Part shown: one piece after another, positions 23,901-34,289 of the stretch
How positions within the stretch are numbered: the stretch's first letter is position 1
How the letters are laid out: each line of letters starts with the position of its first letter
Source: Tenebrio molitor
Lineage: Eukaryota > Arthropoda > Insecta > Coleoptera > Tenebrionidae
Length of the DNA: 64,000 nucleotides
Direction: 5' to 3'
Assembly: GCF_963966145.1 (NCBI RefSeq)
Contig: NC_091052.1
Coordinates: forward strand, 20,212,001-20,276,000
Position numbers and translations under genes: made by a program
Notes under the pieces: model-generated
What the model was told of the DNA's origin: nothing
The model's database searches: none
What the model saw: only the letters and a program-made list of their open reading frames with translations

Positions 23901-26900
23901 TATGTAGTAGGTATGTGTAAAATTGGTACCTATTTGCTTTTAGATCCCCAAAGACCTTGAAAGCATATTTTCTTCAAGACGAATAAGTAGTAAAATACAC
24001 GTTTCCACTCTTCTACTAAGCACTTTGGACCTTCAAGATCATTATTTAATATTGCTTTTAAATTTATTCATTTGCTTTCTACTATCACAGCTTCATTTTG
24101 TAACAGTTTTCTGTTTTCCGCCAAATTCTCCTTATTGTTCTCCAAGAAGGCAACAAGAGCTTCTAGTTGCCGTGTTGTAGAGTTAAGCCGGCCTGAGATA
24201 TGTCATTTGGTGGGGGTGCACGAAGACGGAAAACAGTCGGACGAGTCCATCTTTCGTAAAACAGATTAAAAATCAGCTGATTTTTTCAGTGACCGGTGAA
24301 CGAGTAAAAGTTTCTATTTAGCTGTTTTTTGAGTAATTTAAGTGATTTGTCCGCGCAGATTTCCCCCACCAAATGACATATCTCAGGCCGGCTTAACTCT
24401 AATGCGTAGTCTTGACGCACGCTCATTTTCTGAATCTTTTAATGATGAAAATGAAAAATATGATGACAGACGTCAAAATTAAATATCAGAACAAGGAGAG
24501 ATACTATGATATGATATGAGATAGTGAAGGAGAAACGTATTTGTATGATATGACAACTTTGTCAGTGTTAACATGCGTGTTAAAAAAATAATCTATAACA
24601 GTTGCTTCAAAAATTACCTTACAGAATACACATCCATTTTAATATTTTAACATTTCTGTTATAATTAAACTTTCTACATCCCTGTCAATTTTAACACAAA
24701 AATTACAGAATAGGCCTCATTATGATACAAGTTCATAAGGAAGCCTTTGAAGCACGCGCGACGAGTTTAACGTCGCAAGTGCTTTAAAGGCCCTTTTTGT
24801 AATTTGCCTCCATTTTGATTCTCTAATAGACATATTAACGAACGCGACGTCATCATCTGGGATGTCCTTATATCGTAGAGGGCCTTATAGCCATTATTTC
24901 ACAGAACATTTTACGAAAATTTTTAGGTTGGCATAGCTTGATCCGTCATGCGTGTCAGTTTAAATTACAAAATGTGCAAAGAATTATTTATCAGGATTTA
25001 TCAGGCAACAAATTCGCGACCGTATTTTTGGCAATTTCACGTATTTCAGCGGGCGTACATGAAAGATTATCTTTCATATTCGTGTTTTGTGATAAAATTT
25101 GGATGAATATCCCTCTACGGATGAAACAAAAGGCGACTTTGAAGACTTGATCAAATTTTCACTTTTAAAATTAACACATTACCAACCGCCACAAAAATCC
25201 CTAAATCTCGGAAAGTAAACATTTCTGTTTAAAAACGGCTCAAAAAGGGCAAATTACAAAAAATTGTATAAAAAACTCGTTTCATAACACCTTGAAGCAC
25301 TTATTCTTTAAAATAACTCGTGGCTACGCCATACGTTTTTTAATGTTGAATTCGTGCTTCAAGACTGGTCTTATGAAACTTGTCTTTTAATATGCCTACT
25401 ATTCTCAGGTAAGAGATTGAGTGCTAATTTGTGTGCGGATTCTCGCAATTCTGGGGAGGGTACATCTATTTTACTATCGCACACTTCGTTTGTTAAAAAA
25501 TGTGAGCAAATGTCAATTTGGTTTGACTTTTGTGAACTAAAATCGTAGAGGGACTAAAATTTAATACAATCTCAATCGTACTAATAATAATAATAATAAT
25601 AATTTTATTCAGAAAATACACAGATGTTTAACTTCGTGCATAAAAATACTAATTTTTGTTAACTAGATACTTATAAAGTTAAATGTTTACTAATGCTAAA
25701 AAATTCATTGTAATCATATAATGGGTTGTTTATTAGACAATTCCACTCAGAAAATTTCAACCAATCAGCTTGTAGTAGGTATTTTGAATCATTGGACCAA
25801 TTAGGAACGAATTACACCGATAATTTAGCATGGTCCTAAAATTATCAAAAATTATCGCTGCAATCATCTCCACCTTCCTAAAATTATCGCTGTAATTTTC
25901 TCCTCCTTCCTCGAATTTTGATAAACTCATTTTTGATCCACAGTAAAATTTTTGTTGTTTTCAACTACGTTAACTAACGATTTGAGAGTCATAAGAATAC
26001 GTATAAATTAAAAAAAAACTGTGTAAAACCTGAAAATGAAATTTTCCTTCGTGGAATTGTCATGCCGAATACAACTCGATGGTACGAAATTGCGGGAAAT
26101 TTTTCTCCTCATTTTACTCGTATTTGTTTCTTAGACAATTTCCACTTGTTCGCTACGCTCACTCGTGGAAATTGTCGTCGAAACAAATACTCGTATAATG
26201 AGATCGAAAATTTCCGGCAATTTCGTACCCTCTCGTTGTATTACTAATGAAAATCGCACGACACTTAAAAATAGCCAATAGAAAAACAGAATTCGGTGTC
26301 GTTTCTATAACAATATAGAGATTTCCTGGAAATTTTTTGCACCTAGCTAACCCAACACGAAATTAATAAGTGGAAATTTTTTCAGCCAATCAAAATCATT
26401 TATTTATTAAAAATCCAAGAAATTTTGTTGTTGTCTTGGCTATGGCTCGTGAACTAATTTTTCTATTGGTCTTTAATGAATAATGAGTGTCATACGATTT
26501 AAAAATTTATAATTTAAGAAGCATAATGTCCGTGTCGTTGCGATTTTCTTACCGAATATGCCCTCATGCATTGATTAATATCCGGAAATTTTATTCTTAT
26601 GCATTTCCAAAACGTAATTAGCCCTCGTGTTCCACGTGGGCTAATTAATACGTTTTAGAAATGCATTCGAAAAAATTTCCGGAAATAATCAGTGCACTAG
26701 AGATATTATAAGTGAACATTTTTAACAATCGCTAAAAATACTTTGGTTGGCTGCTCTCTTACTGTTCTCTCGATGGCGTTATAAAATTTAGGTGATAGAT
26801 ACTCAAAATGCTTTATGTGCTGTGACATGGTAAGTATAAGTTTGTTTTGTGACGGGTATCATGCTGATGAACATCCTGTGCCCTATCAACAGACGACCTC

Positions 26901-29900
26901 TTTTGCATTACATATTCTAGACATTTACACACGTACAATGAAGACAGAGAGAGTATCTTCAGTTGTATGAACAGTGGTTTGCAGGAATCCCTTTTCTTTG
27001 CCCTGGCTAGTAACCGGATGACTTTCTTTTGGAGTCGAAAAAGTCGTTGACACCCACTACTATGTCCCCACAGAATGATACCGTAGTTCATGATTGACTG
27101 AAAGTGAGCGTAATACACACACTTTAAAGTTTCATTAGACACGATTTGATTTAAACTTCTCAATAAATATATTTATCTGGAGAGTTTATTTGCAACTTCA
27201 CTTATGTGTTCATTCCATGTTAATTTTGAATCTATGACGACGCCCAGAAACTTTCCATGATTAGTCGCATCGTTGCATGTGAAAGATTTCAACGTGAAAT
27301 GTAGTTGTGCAGTTTTTCTTCATTTAATGTCATTTTATTCATTAAGAACCACTGTTTTGCTTCACTGTAACTTTGCTGAGATTGAGTCTCTACAGCAGCA
27401 GGATTGGAATTTACAGATACCAAGGTGGTATCATCTGCATAAAGATATGGAGTTGCTGTTGTTATGTTTGATTCAAAGTCGTTTGCATAAATGATGAATA
27501 GTAGAGGGCCCAGTATTGACCCCTGTGGAACTCCGATATTAAGCATAACACTGCCAGAGGTCTGGGAGTTATAGAATACTTCTTGTGAGCGATCATGTAG
27601 GTAATTACTGATGAGCTGTAAAGCTTGACTTCTTACACCATAATGTTGAAGTTTCTCTAAAAGTATTTCATGATTTATGCAATCGAATGCTTTGGACAAA
27701 TCTAGAAATGTAGCCGATAAAATGCTACCATCTTCATATGTTTGTATTATCCTGTTGACTACTTCCAGTAGAGCTGTTATGGTGGATCTATTTTTTCTGT
27801 ATCCATATTGTCTTTCAGAGAAGAAACCCTGTTTATCGAAATAATCTGTTAATCTAATTTTAATTGCTAATTCGAAGATTTTTGACAATGCAGGTACAAT
27901 TGCTATTGGCCTGTAGTTCTGCACTTCTTCCTTATTTCCTTTTTTGAAAATTGGCACGATTTTACTTTTCTTCAGTTGCTCGGGAAAATACCCTTCCTCA
28001 AAACACGAATTGATTATAATGTGTAATGGATAAGAGATGAAATCGATACTGATCTTCAGAACCTTACTAGATATATCATAGATGTCTTTGGTATTAGAGT
28101 TTGCCAGTTGTAGTACCGTGTGAGCAACAAGTACTGATTGAGTTGGCAATAAATTCTGGTGATTTTTGGTGACTTTTATGTCATGTTCCAACGAGAAAAC
28201 CATTTTATTAATAAAACATTACAAAAACCAAGAAGTTTAAATTTGAAATGTATACCAGGTGTCAATATTGTCAATAAAACAAACCGCAATAGGTACAATT
28301 CACAGTCTTGAAAATTTTATGTAAAATTTTTTTTGCCAACTGTAACAGTTATTGTTGCTCACCTGTATTAAACTATGCACTTCTTGTGGAGTGGTTGGTC
28401 TTAGGAAAAAAGAATTTTTATTTGATGCGATAAATTTCTTTAGATATGTCATTGGAGAGTTGTCATTTTCATCCGAGAATCTTTCAGCTATGTGCTTAAC
28501 TGACTCGCCAAATAATTGTTGAAAACTATCTGCTGTCAGATGCGGCACAGTTTCATGGTAGAGCTCGTGCCAACTCTCATGATCGATGACGCAGAAACCA
28601 AAATGCGTACCGAAGCGTCTGTATTATTCGAACTAAAAACATCGGTACCATTTTGTCACGCTTTACATATTTGTGAGCTAATTTATGTTGATATTTATTT
28701 GGCGAGAAGCCGACAAGTCTTTCGATAATGTCGGACATTCTAATCGAAATCCTTGAACAGTGTAAAATGCAAATTTGCCGCCACCCTGAAAATTTGAACT
28801 AAACGACCGACGTTTTTACGTTTCACTTATCAAAATTGGGCTCCGCCTTCGCGCAGCTTTTGTCAAGGTTATCGATCATGACAGTTGGCACAAGCTCTAG
28901 TTTACTGCATTTAAGCTTTTAACTATTTTCCATATCGTTGAAGATTTGTTGTTGGAATTTTCTATTAAATTGCTGTAGTAGTTTTTCTTTGCCTGGTTAA
29001 TGCTTGCTTTATATGCAATCCTGAGTTTGTTATACAGATTTTTAGTTTGTGGCGAACCTGTACATTTTCTAACGACATCTAACGCTTCAAGTACGTTTCG
29101 TTTTCTTTCAAGTTCTTTACCAAACCACAACTGATTTTCAGTATTATTATTAATTTTTTGCCGCTTTTTAGGGCAACATTGGTAGAAAATTTTCGAAAAA
29201 CCACTCAAATTTTTCTTTGGCTGTATACAGACTATTCACAAACTCCCAGTTCACCCTATCGAGGTTTTCGCAGAAATTTTTAATGTTATTGGTTGTCATT
29301 TGTCTTGTCCAAGTTACACTATCTACTTTGATTTTTTCAATGTGTTGCATGTCGAGAAATATCGCATAGTGATCGGAAAGATGAGGATCTAAGACATCTA
29401 CGTGAAGGAATTCTTCTTTGCGTTGTCTTTGTTGGTGTCAATATTGAAATCGCCCGTAATGATAACACTTTTATTTTTATTTTTAGCCAATAGTTCGCAC
29501 ACCGCGGTGAAAATTGTTATGAAGTCCTCGAAATTTCCAAGAGGGGATCTATATACAGTAACAATTATCCACGATGGAATTTCAATAGCACATAGTTCAC
29601 AGTCTACTTCTTTTGATAATTTGTTAATGTCTTGTCTTGGTACAGATTTAATTCCTTTTTTTAAAAGAATTAATACACCACCATTTTTTGTATGAGGTCT
29701 ACAGTAACTAGAGGCAATAAAAAAATTGTCTATATGTGTAGACACGAGTTCATCGGGTTTTAGCCAATGTTCATTTACCGTAATAATATCAATATTATTG
29801 TTATCTCTAAGAAATAAAATTAATTCGTTACATTTGTTTTTCAAGCATTGAATATTTATGTGCATTAACCTTGAACTTGGATGTTTTGTGGAGGCTTCTT

Positions 29901-32900
29901 TAAAAAAGATGTTTGTTTCTTGAATATGTATCTACGGACTGCAACCCCTGTAGGCCAGAAAGATGGATCATTCAGCTCTTCTTTGAATTTGAACGGAGCT
30001 CCGACTTTAAAACACGGAAAAGTGCTATTTGTTGTAGGTATTTTTTTCGCAGCTGAACTTGGTGTTTGGTATCTCCTTTTGCAGATATTGGAGGACAATT
30101 TCTTCGGTGGTATTTGGCGATGTTTTGGAAATAAAAAGCCATACTTTTTTATCTGCTCCCTTAAAATCGTTGTTTTCGATGGATTTCTGACCTATCACGG
30201 TTTGTTTTCAGTAATGGTTTTTCTTGTTGTGCAAGTGGTCTGTTTCACCGGTAATTTGCGGCTCCTTGTTACCGTTGAACGTATTTTTTCCGTTTGTTGT
30301 TATCAAGATTTTTTGGGTGTTATTGACTGGTTTCTTTTTGTTCTAAGTTTTAATATTTTGCCGAAATAAACGATAATATTACGGTTTTTATTTATTTTTT
30401 ATTATTATAATGTTGTTTGTTTTATTAAATGATTGATTGTGAATAAAATAGTATACAAACCGCGGCGAAAGTCCATTCCTGTGTCTCGAGAACTAGTTCA
30501 CCTCGAGGGCAAGCCTCTCGGTAAACTATTGTTCTCTCGACAGGAATGGAGCACTTTCCTCCTCGATATGTAATATACTATTATGCGGAAAGTTAACCAT
30601 TCGTTTTTATCTTTACTTCCCTCTCTTGGTCAGTAATAGGCCACTTTCCGCCCTGTTATGACGTCTTTCCAGTGGCGTACACGAATTGTCGAAAAACGGT
30701 AGAAATGAAATTGCATCAAATTAATTGTTTATTTGCTAAAAATGTAATGATTTCGAATAAAATAGTGCACAAACCTTGGTGGGAAGGTGTTTCCTTCCTG
30801 TCTCGAGCATTAGTTCACCTCGGCTACGCCTTGGTAAACTATCTTAGCTCTCGACAGGAATGAAACACTTTCCACCTCGGTATGTAATCTACTATTACAC
30901 ACGAATGAGTTGAATACAACGTTTTTTTGCTCGACGAGTCCCCAAATCGCTTAAAATCTTTAAAATTGGCTTGACGTTTCGTTTTGACAACTTGTGACAT
31001 TTATCAAAATCCGTTCACATAGGAGAAAATTCTCAAATTCTGACAATGTCAAATAAATCACAGCCACCCCTTATCTACATTTATCGTGAATCGATTATAA
31101 GTCCAATAGAATTTTTTTAACATTTTTCTCACGTTTACGGTAATCTCTTCTACACCGTAGTGCACCGTTAGTGCACCATTTTTGGGACACCTGTATGTTG
31201 ATTCAATATGATTGTAAAATTTAATTAATAAAAAAAAATCTTTTCATGTAACTCACCTGTCCACCATCCTCGTCAAACCAATTATTGCTGACGTCTAATT
31301 TCTTAAGTGATGTGTTTAATATTAACATTTGCCCCGTCCTAATGGGGGCGTCGTCGTCGTACTCACAAGCTGCCATTGACAATTCCACCAGTTTTGTACC
31401 TCTGACCAAAGCTCTCATTATTCCCATCGCTCCGCCCTCACCTAATGGATTCAGTTTTAAATTTAATTTCTCTAACGAGCAGCCGGACTCCAACAACGCA
31501 AAACCTAAACCTTCGCATCCTAAACGTTCAATCTTGTTATTACACAGATTCAGAATACGTAATTTGGGATGTACACACAATATTTTAGCTATGCAAAGGG
31601 CTCCCTGGTCTCCGATGTGACAGTGGGATAAATCTAGTTCTTCTACCGTTTCGTTCTTGATGAAGCCCTGCATTAGGACACGAATGTGTTGGTCTTCTAG
31701 CTTACTTCTGTGAATTTTTAAGACTCGAAGTGCTTTTAAATGATGAAGAGCTTTGCCGAGACGCTGACAGTCCCCCACCGATACTTTGAACATGTCCCAG
31801 TTGAACTTGTCCGACACGTTGTTCATCCCTTAAAAAGTGACAAATTAAAATAACAACGAAACTGTAAATATCTGCTTGAGTTTTATGAAAAATTCATATG
31901 TTAGTCTTTAGTCTCTCAAGAGTGGTAAATCATATCAAAATATTGGTCATTCTAGCCAACCAGTAACCAGTACCTACGAGTAGGTATTTCAGAAGTTGTT
32001 AACAATCAAGGAAGACAGAACATCTGTAGAAACTTTTTTTTTTTTAATTAAGCAATGACTATTATTACAGAAGGAGAGGGGTGGGGAATAGAAAGAAAAA
32101 CTGTTAGTTTAATTAATTTTTTTTTGGAATTGTAAGTTTTTTTTAGACAAAATTGTGTATATAGGAATCCTTTAAAGCCCGTAGGGCAAAATAAAGTTAC
32201 ATAACGACATAGGATCTAAATTAAATCTGTTTTTCATGTAATTTAAGCAGATAAAAAAGAATTTATTTTTTATCAACGTGCAAGCATATCAGATCACTAA
32301 AGATATATCATATACCTATCACTATTGACTAATATCATTGTTATTTCATACCTCCAGTAACCCGGCAGTTAACTGTTGTTCATGCGGAACTTTGCCATTA
32401 CGGATATTGCTGCTAAGTAATGACGAATGAATAATTAAATAGGATATTGTAAAAAAACCCTTCCCAACCCAGTACGACAACACGCTGACTACCACTCTCG
32501 TCCTTATTTTTATAATATACCACGGAGTCATTATAAATGATTGTACCAACGTAGGTGGTTGTGCGGTATGCTTTAGGTGCGCCACTACGCCCACTAGTTG
32601 TTACAAACATTTATAATGACCCCGTATTATCTAAATATTTTTAAAAGATAATTGTATGTGAGGAAATTCGTAAAACATTCAGTGTAATTTTAATATGATG
32701 ATCTTGAGGCGCACACATTTATTCATAACCGGGAAGATGAAACCTGCTTGCAAATTGTTAAAAAATGGAAGAACCTTTTTCTTCATTAATACAATAGTTT
32801 ACTCTCAATTTGATAACACATTGTTTTAAAAATTCATGTTATTCCTGACCAGAATGTCTTTTTGTTGATTACTTAACTTAACTACAAAAATATATTTTTA

Positions 32901-34172
32901 ATATTAATCTGCGCAGACAATAGAAATTAGAAAGAGCACAAGCCTTGGGTAAAAACCTTCATTTTTAGCAAGATGCAACTCCTCTACATTATGCTGTTGC
33001 TAATAGGCAATTTTTGAACACTCTGTTTCTTAATTGGGAGAATTAGTCCAGTAGAGTGACCCGCAAGGTCACCTGATTTATATATTTTAGGCTATTTCTT
33101 ATGGGGAGACTTAAAAAGAGCCACAATTGTTAGAAATGCATTTGAGCAAAGACTAATGTTACATAAATAGTAATAAAATTGTGATATTGTACAGAGAATT
33201 TAAAATGGACCACGGTTCTTAATGTTATTGTTCTATTAATCTGAAGCGAAAGAAAAAAAAATGGTATCATCAACACCCGACCCCTGTTCTCTATAACGAT
33301 TCGCAAGGGGATGCCTTCCTATAAGGATACGTAAGTTCAAAATCGGTAGCAAGGTTTTATCTTTAAAACAAATTGTAGGGTGAAAATCCTTGATTTTTGA
33401 AAGTTAAAGGTTGTGTAAATGCACATAATAAATCGTAACAAATGTGTAATACAGTAAGAAAAAGTGTAAAAATGAATATGTACCGTATACAAGATCAAAT
33501 TCTTCAACGTTGATTAACTTCTTGAAAATGGGATCAAAACTGATGTGATCTGTAGGATAGAATTCTGGAATGTCTTCTTCGTCCCAGTGCAACGGAGGCT
33601 TCCATGCTTGCAACTGAGTGACGATTAGTCTTCGAACGAATGGAGCGTACAATGTCATTATATCGTCCATTTCGTCCTCATCATTGTGTTCAGGCTGCGC
33701 TTGTTCCAAAATATCTTGAACATGTCTTTCTATATATAAACTTTTCCAAGTCGATTCTTGGGGTTTTTTGAAAATAATTGTTCCAAATTTCTCGTGATAT
33801 CGTCTTTGCCAATATATTTCATCCTAATTGAGAACACAACGATGTTATAACAGTTATTGTGAATTATTATATAATTTCTGTTGTTTTTACCTCAATAAGT
33901 GGGATAACGAGGTCCAGAGGTAAATCAACATCTAATATTTCTAATAAATAATCACGATCTTGACAAGGTAACTCGTTGAGTAAAGGAGATTTAGCAAAAT
34001 TGGATTTAATTGCTTCGACGCACAAAGTGGTTAACGAGGGACAGTGTTCTTTATCCCATTCTAAATTTTCTGATAAAATTTGTCTTTCATCTTCTTTAAC
34101 AAGAATTAAACTTTCGGGGGATGCGTCGTACGTAATGTACGTGTTCTTATTAATTTTGTATGGAATCCTCAT
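20996..34172 (-). CDS. DRC5/Tcte1: Dynein regulatory complex subunit 5 (TCTE1-like LRR protein)
   Basis: Structural subunit of the nexin-dynein regulatory complex, which links axonemal doublets and tunes dynein; in mouse TCTE1 is needed for sperm motility. Minus-strand coding exons: 34172-33891, 33823-33484, 31828-31257 and 21232-20996. All introns are GT-AG; phases are compatible, giving 476 residues (human TCTE1 501). Residues 1-207 form the family N-terminal region, including an IYWQRR segment at the exon 1/2 joint, FDLVY at its end and the conserved GMN.xFNWD motif from 208. About seven RNI-type leucine-rich repeats follow (from about 239), e.g. VEELDLSHCHIGDQGA and LRILNLCNNKIE. The last repeat is split by the 10.0 kb intron (DEDGGQ/ALVDGL). 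The start at 34172 is chosen because it gives a compact N-terminus; an in-frame ATG at 34247 would add 25 residues. An AATAAA overlaps the stop codon. Expression in sperm or ciliated neurons is expected from the family, not seen here. Confidence 0.92.
21292..21334. repeat. Short palindrome
   Basis: CATTGTCTAAGTA pairs with TACTTAGACAATG around a loop of about 14 bases. No element could be assigned. Confidence 0.6.
21651..21838 (+). pseudogene. PIF/Harbinger transposase, C-terminal remnant
   Basis: Harbinger (DDE-4 superfamily) transposases cut and paste the element. What survives is a LKGRFRCLLKDRTLHYIK segment, then after a frameshift KIIYSCGVLHNICQHFR followed by an acidic tail and stop. 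The (S/A)CxxLHNIC motif near the C-terminus is characteristic of this family. The catalytic DDE core and N-terminus have been deleted, so it is not functional. Confidence 0.8.
22277..23607. mobile_element. 1.33 kb foldback element
   Basis: The two arms are near-complementary for most of the length, centred near 22870. The termini TACAGGCTGATTCACGTAGC and complement are flanked by TA. The right arm has about 140 extra bases (23436-23572) absent from the left arm. It sits inside the Harbinger element. Open frames on both strands come from the palindrome and are not genes. Confidence 0.85.
24178..24401. mobile_element. MITE nested in Harbinger, 38-bp TIRs
   Basis: TAGAGTTAAGCCGGCCTGAG... and its complement pair for about 38 bp. 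Removing the element plus one TA restores continuity of the SANT-like frame (RLRI joined to TTRQLEAL), which confirms the boundaries. Confidence 0.85.
24743..24792. repeat. Hairpin
   Basis: GCCTTTGAAGCAC pairs with GTGCTTTAAAGGC, with an inner GCGACG/CGTCGC stem. It abuts the R2 repeat. Confidence 0.7.
24790..25410 (+). repeat. Dispersed repeat R2, copy A
   Basis: About 600 bp is repeated in opposite orientation at 53948-54540. The ends carry TTTTTGTAATTTGCC and the AGTATATTA-like motif. The right part (25283-25382) is itself a hairpin with a GTGGCTACGCC tip. Similar short open frames occur in both copies but contain no recognisable domain. Confidence 0.75.
26072..26238. repeat. Hairpin with TTCGCTACGCTCACTCG tip
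   Basis: CAACTCGATGGTACGAAATT... folds back on itself through ATTTGTTTC.TAGACAATTTCCAC. The GC-rich tip is TTCGCTACGCTCACTCG at about 26151-26167. Stem about 75 bp. Confidence 0.8.
26567..26696. repeat. Hairpin next to the LINE ORF2 end
   Basis: TGCATTGATTA.TATCCGGAAATTTT pairs with its complement. The inner stem is ATGCATTTC.AAAACGTAATTAGCCC. Tip CTCGTGTTCCACGTG. Confidence 0.8.
26711..29865 (-). pseudogene. LINE ORF2: APE endonuclease plus reverse transcriptase, broken
   Basis: Would nick target DNA and copy the LINE RNA. Visible order on the minus strand: endonuclease with MHINIQCLKNK start, VNEHWLKPDE and ITGDFNIDTN (29865-29400). An internal deletion and frameshift then lead into LSDHYAI (near 29370). 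A linker is split by the nested MITE at 28559-28899. Reverse transcriptase follows with NYRPIAIVPALSKIFE, FLDLSKAFDCINH, VPQGSILGPLLF and the catalytic YADDT (28203-27289). The thumb/C-terminal segment runs 27163-26813, then continues frameshifted (KHFEYLSPKFYNAI) to a stop near 26711. Several frameshifts make it non-functional. The clade (Jockey versus CR1) is uncertain. Confidence 0.85.
28559..28899. mobile_element. MITE nested in the LINE
   Basis: TAGAGCTCGTGCCAACTCTC and the complementary right end GACAGTTGGCACAAGCTCTA are flanked by TA. The LINE coding sequence continues on either side (KSLNAV... and ...PHLTADSFQQLF), so the insertion post-dates the LINE. Confidence 0.85.
30446..30582. 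repeat. Hairpin, copy 1 of a pair
   Basis: AATAGTATAC ... TATACTATTA outer arms, then GAAAGTCCATTCCTGT...ACAGGAATGGAGCACTTTC and an inner AGTTCACCTCGAGGGCAAGC tip region. It is paralogous to 30761-30895. Confidence 0.75.
30761..30895. repeat. Hairpin, copy 2 of a pair
   Basis: Same layout as 30446-30582, with differing but still pairing arms (GGTGTTTCCTTCCTGT / ACAGGAATGAAACACTT). The tip is CACCTCGGCTACGCCTTGG. Confidence 0.75.
30901..31060. repeat. Dispersed repeat R1, copy a (partial)
   Basis: Shares GAGTTGAATACAACG, CTTAAAATCTTTAAAATT and TTCTCAAATTCTGACA with copies near 38.4, 52.0, 53.8 and 60.9 kb. Confidence 0.8.
31102..31196 (-). repeat. Partial copy of the 46.3 kb element end
   Basis: On the minus strand this reads TACAGGTGTCCCAAAAATGG...GCACTAACGGTGCACTACGG. 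It matches the left end of the element at 46340-46978 for about 95 bp. Confidence 0.75.
32518..32626. mobile_element. MITE family A, short copy in DRC5 intron 2
   Basis: The ends (GTCATTATAAATGATTGTAC / ATTTATAATGACCCCGTA) match the 4890 and 45501 elements. Most of the interior is deleted or unrelated. Confidence 0.7.
32960..33140 (+). pseudogene. Mariner-type transposase fragment (catalytic end)
   Basis: Reading with one frameshift gives QDATPLHYAVANRQFLNTLF and then PARSPDLYILGYFLWGDLKR. The QDxxPxH and SPDLxxLxYFLWG blocks carry the second and third catalytic acids of mariner-family DDD transposases. The glutamine before the first block is now a TAG stop, and the tryptophan before PARSPD is TGA. 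The fragment has no ends or N-terminus and is dead. It lies in DRC5 intron 2, opposite in strand to the gene. Confidence 0.75.
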
Positions 34173-34289
34173 TGTGGTAATTTTATTTTTCAAAAAAATA
34201 CTAATTTTACATAATTTATGCTGACTTAAAAGTGACAGAGATGTCACGCTATTAAATCAAACTACTACTTTGACAGACCTATTAGTATA

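Larger units (their letters stand above)
22011..24444 (-). pseudogene. Myb/SANT-like DNA-binding partner protein of Harbinger, interrupted
   Basis: Harbinger elements encode a Myb/SANT-like protein that binds the termini and helps import the transposase. Minus-strand pieces: SRLRI (near 24405), then beyond the nested MITE TTRQLEALVAFLENNKENLA, then GPKCLVEEWKRVF (near 23985-24025). On the other side of the foldback come VGDIEAERSDNEDVQ and a basic C-terminal tail with RQRKRKLPQVLL ending in TGA at 22011-22013. The QLEALV.FLE and GP...EEWK features match the SANT/MADF-like fold. The two nested insertions and internal stops make it dead. Confidence 0.7.
21445..24718. mobile_element. Dead PIF/Harbinger transposon
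   Basis: Termini GAAGCCTATTCTGTAA and (inverted) GAGGCCTATTCTGTAA are flanked by the 3-bp direct repeat ATT (21442-21444, 24719-24721). A three-base duplication is typical of PIF/Harbinger. A second inner copy of the TATTCTGTAA motif lies near 21511 and 24618. Inside are the C-terminal end of a Harbinger transposase (plus) and a Myb/SANT-like partner gene (minus), convergent with each other. A 1.33 kb foldback (22277-23607) and a MITE (24178-24401) are inserted into it. Confidence 0.85.
25582..30100 (-). mobile_element. Non-LTR retrotransposon (Jockey/CR1-like), damaged
   Basis: Minus-strand LINE. The 3' end is AATAAA followed by (TTA)n (plus-strand TAA repeats at 25582-25602). ORF2 pieces run from about 29865 to 26711. 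The C-terminal end of ORF1 is at 30098-29868, with a DPSFWPTGVAVRRY motif. The 5' end is truncated. A MITE (28559-28899) and at least two hairpins (26072-26238, 26567-26696) lie inside. It is in the same orientation as the DRC5 intron that contains it. Confidence 0.85.

Noticed and set aside
25582..25602. TAA microsatellite
   Set aside because: Better explained as the 3' tail of the minus-strand LINE than as an independent repeat.
29402..30369. Plus-strand frames of 97 and 162 codons
   Set aside because: Antisense to the LINE endonuclease and ORF1 on the minus strand.
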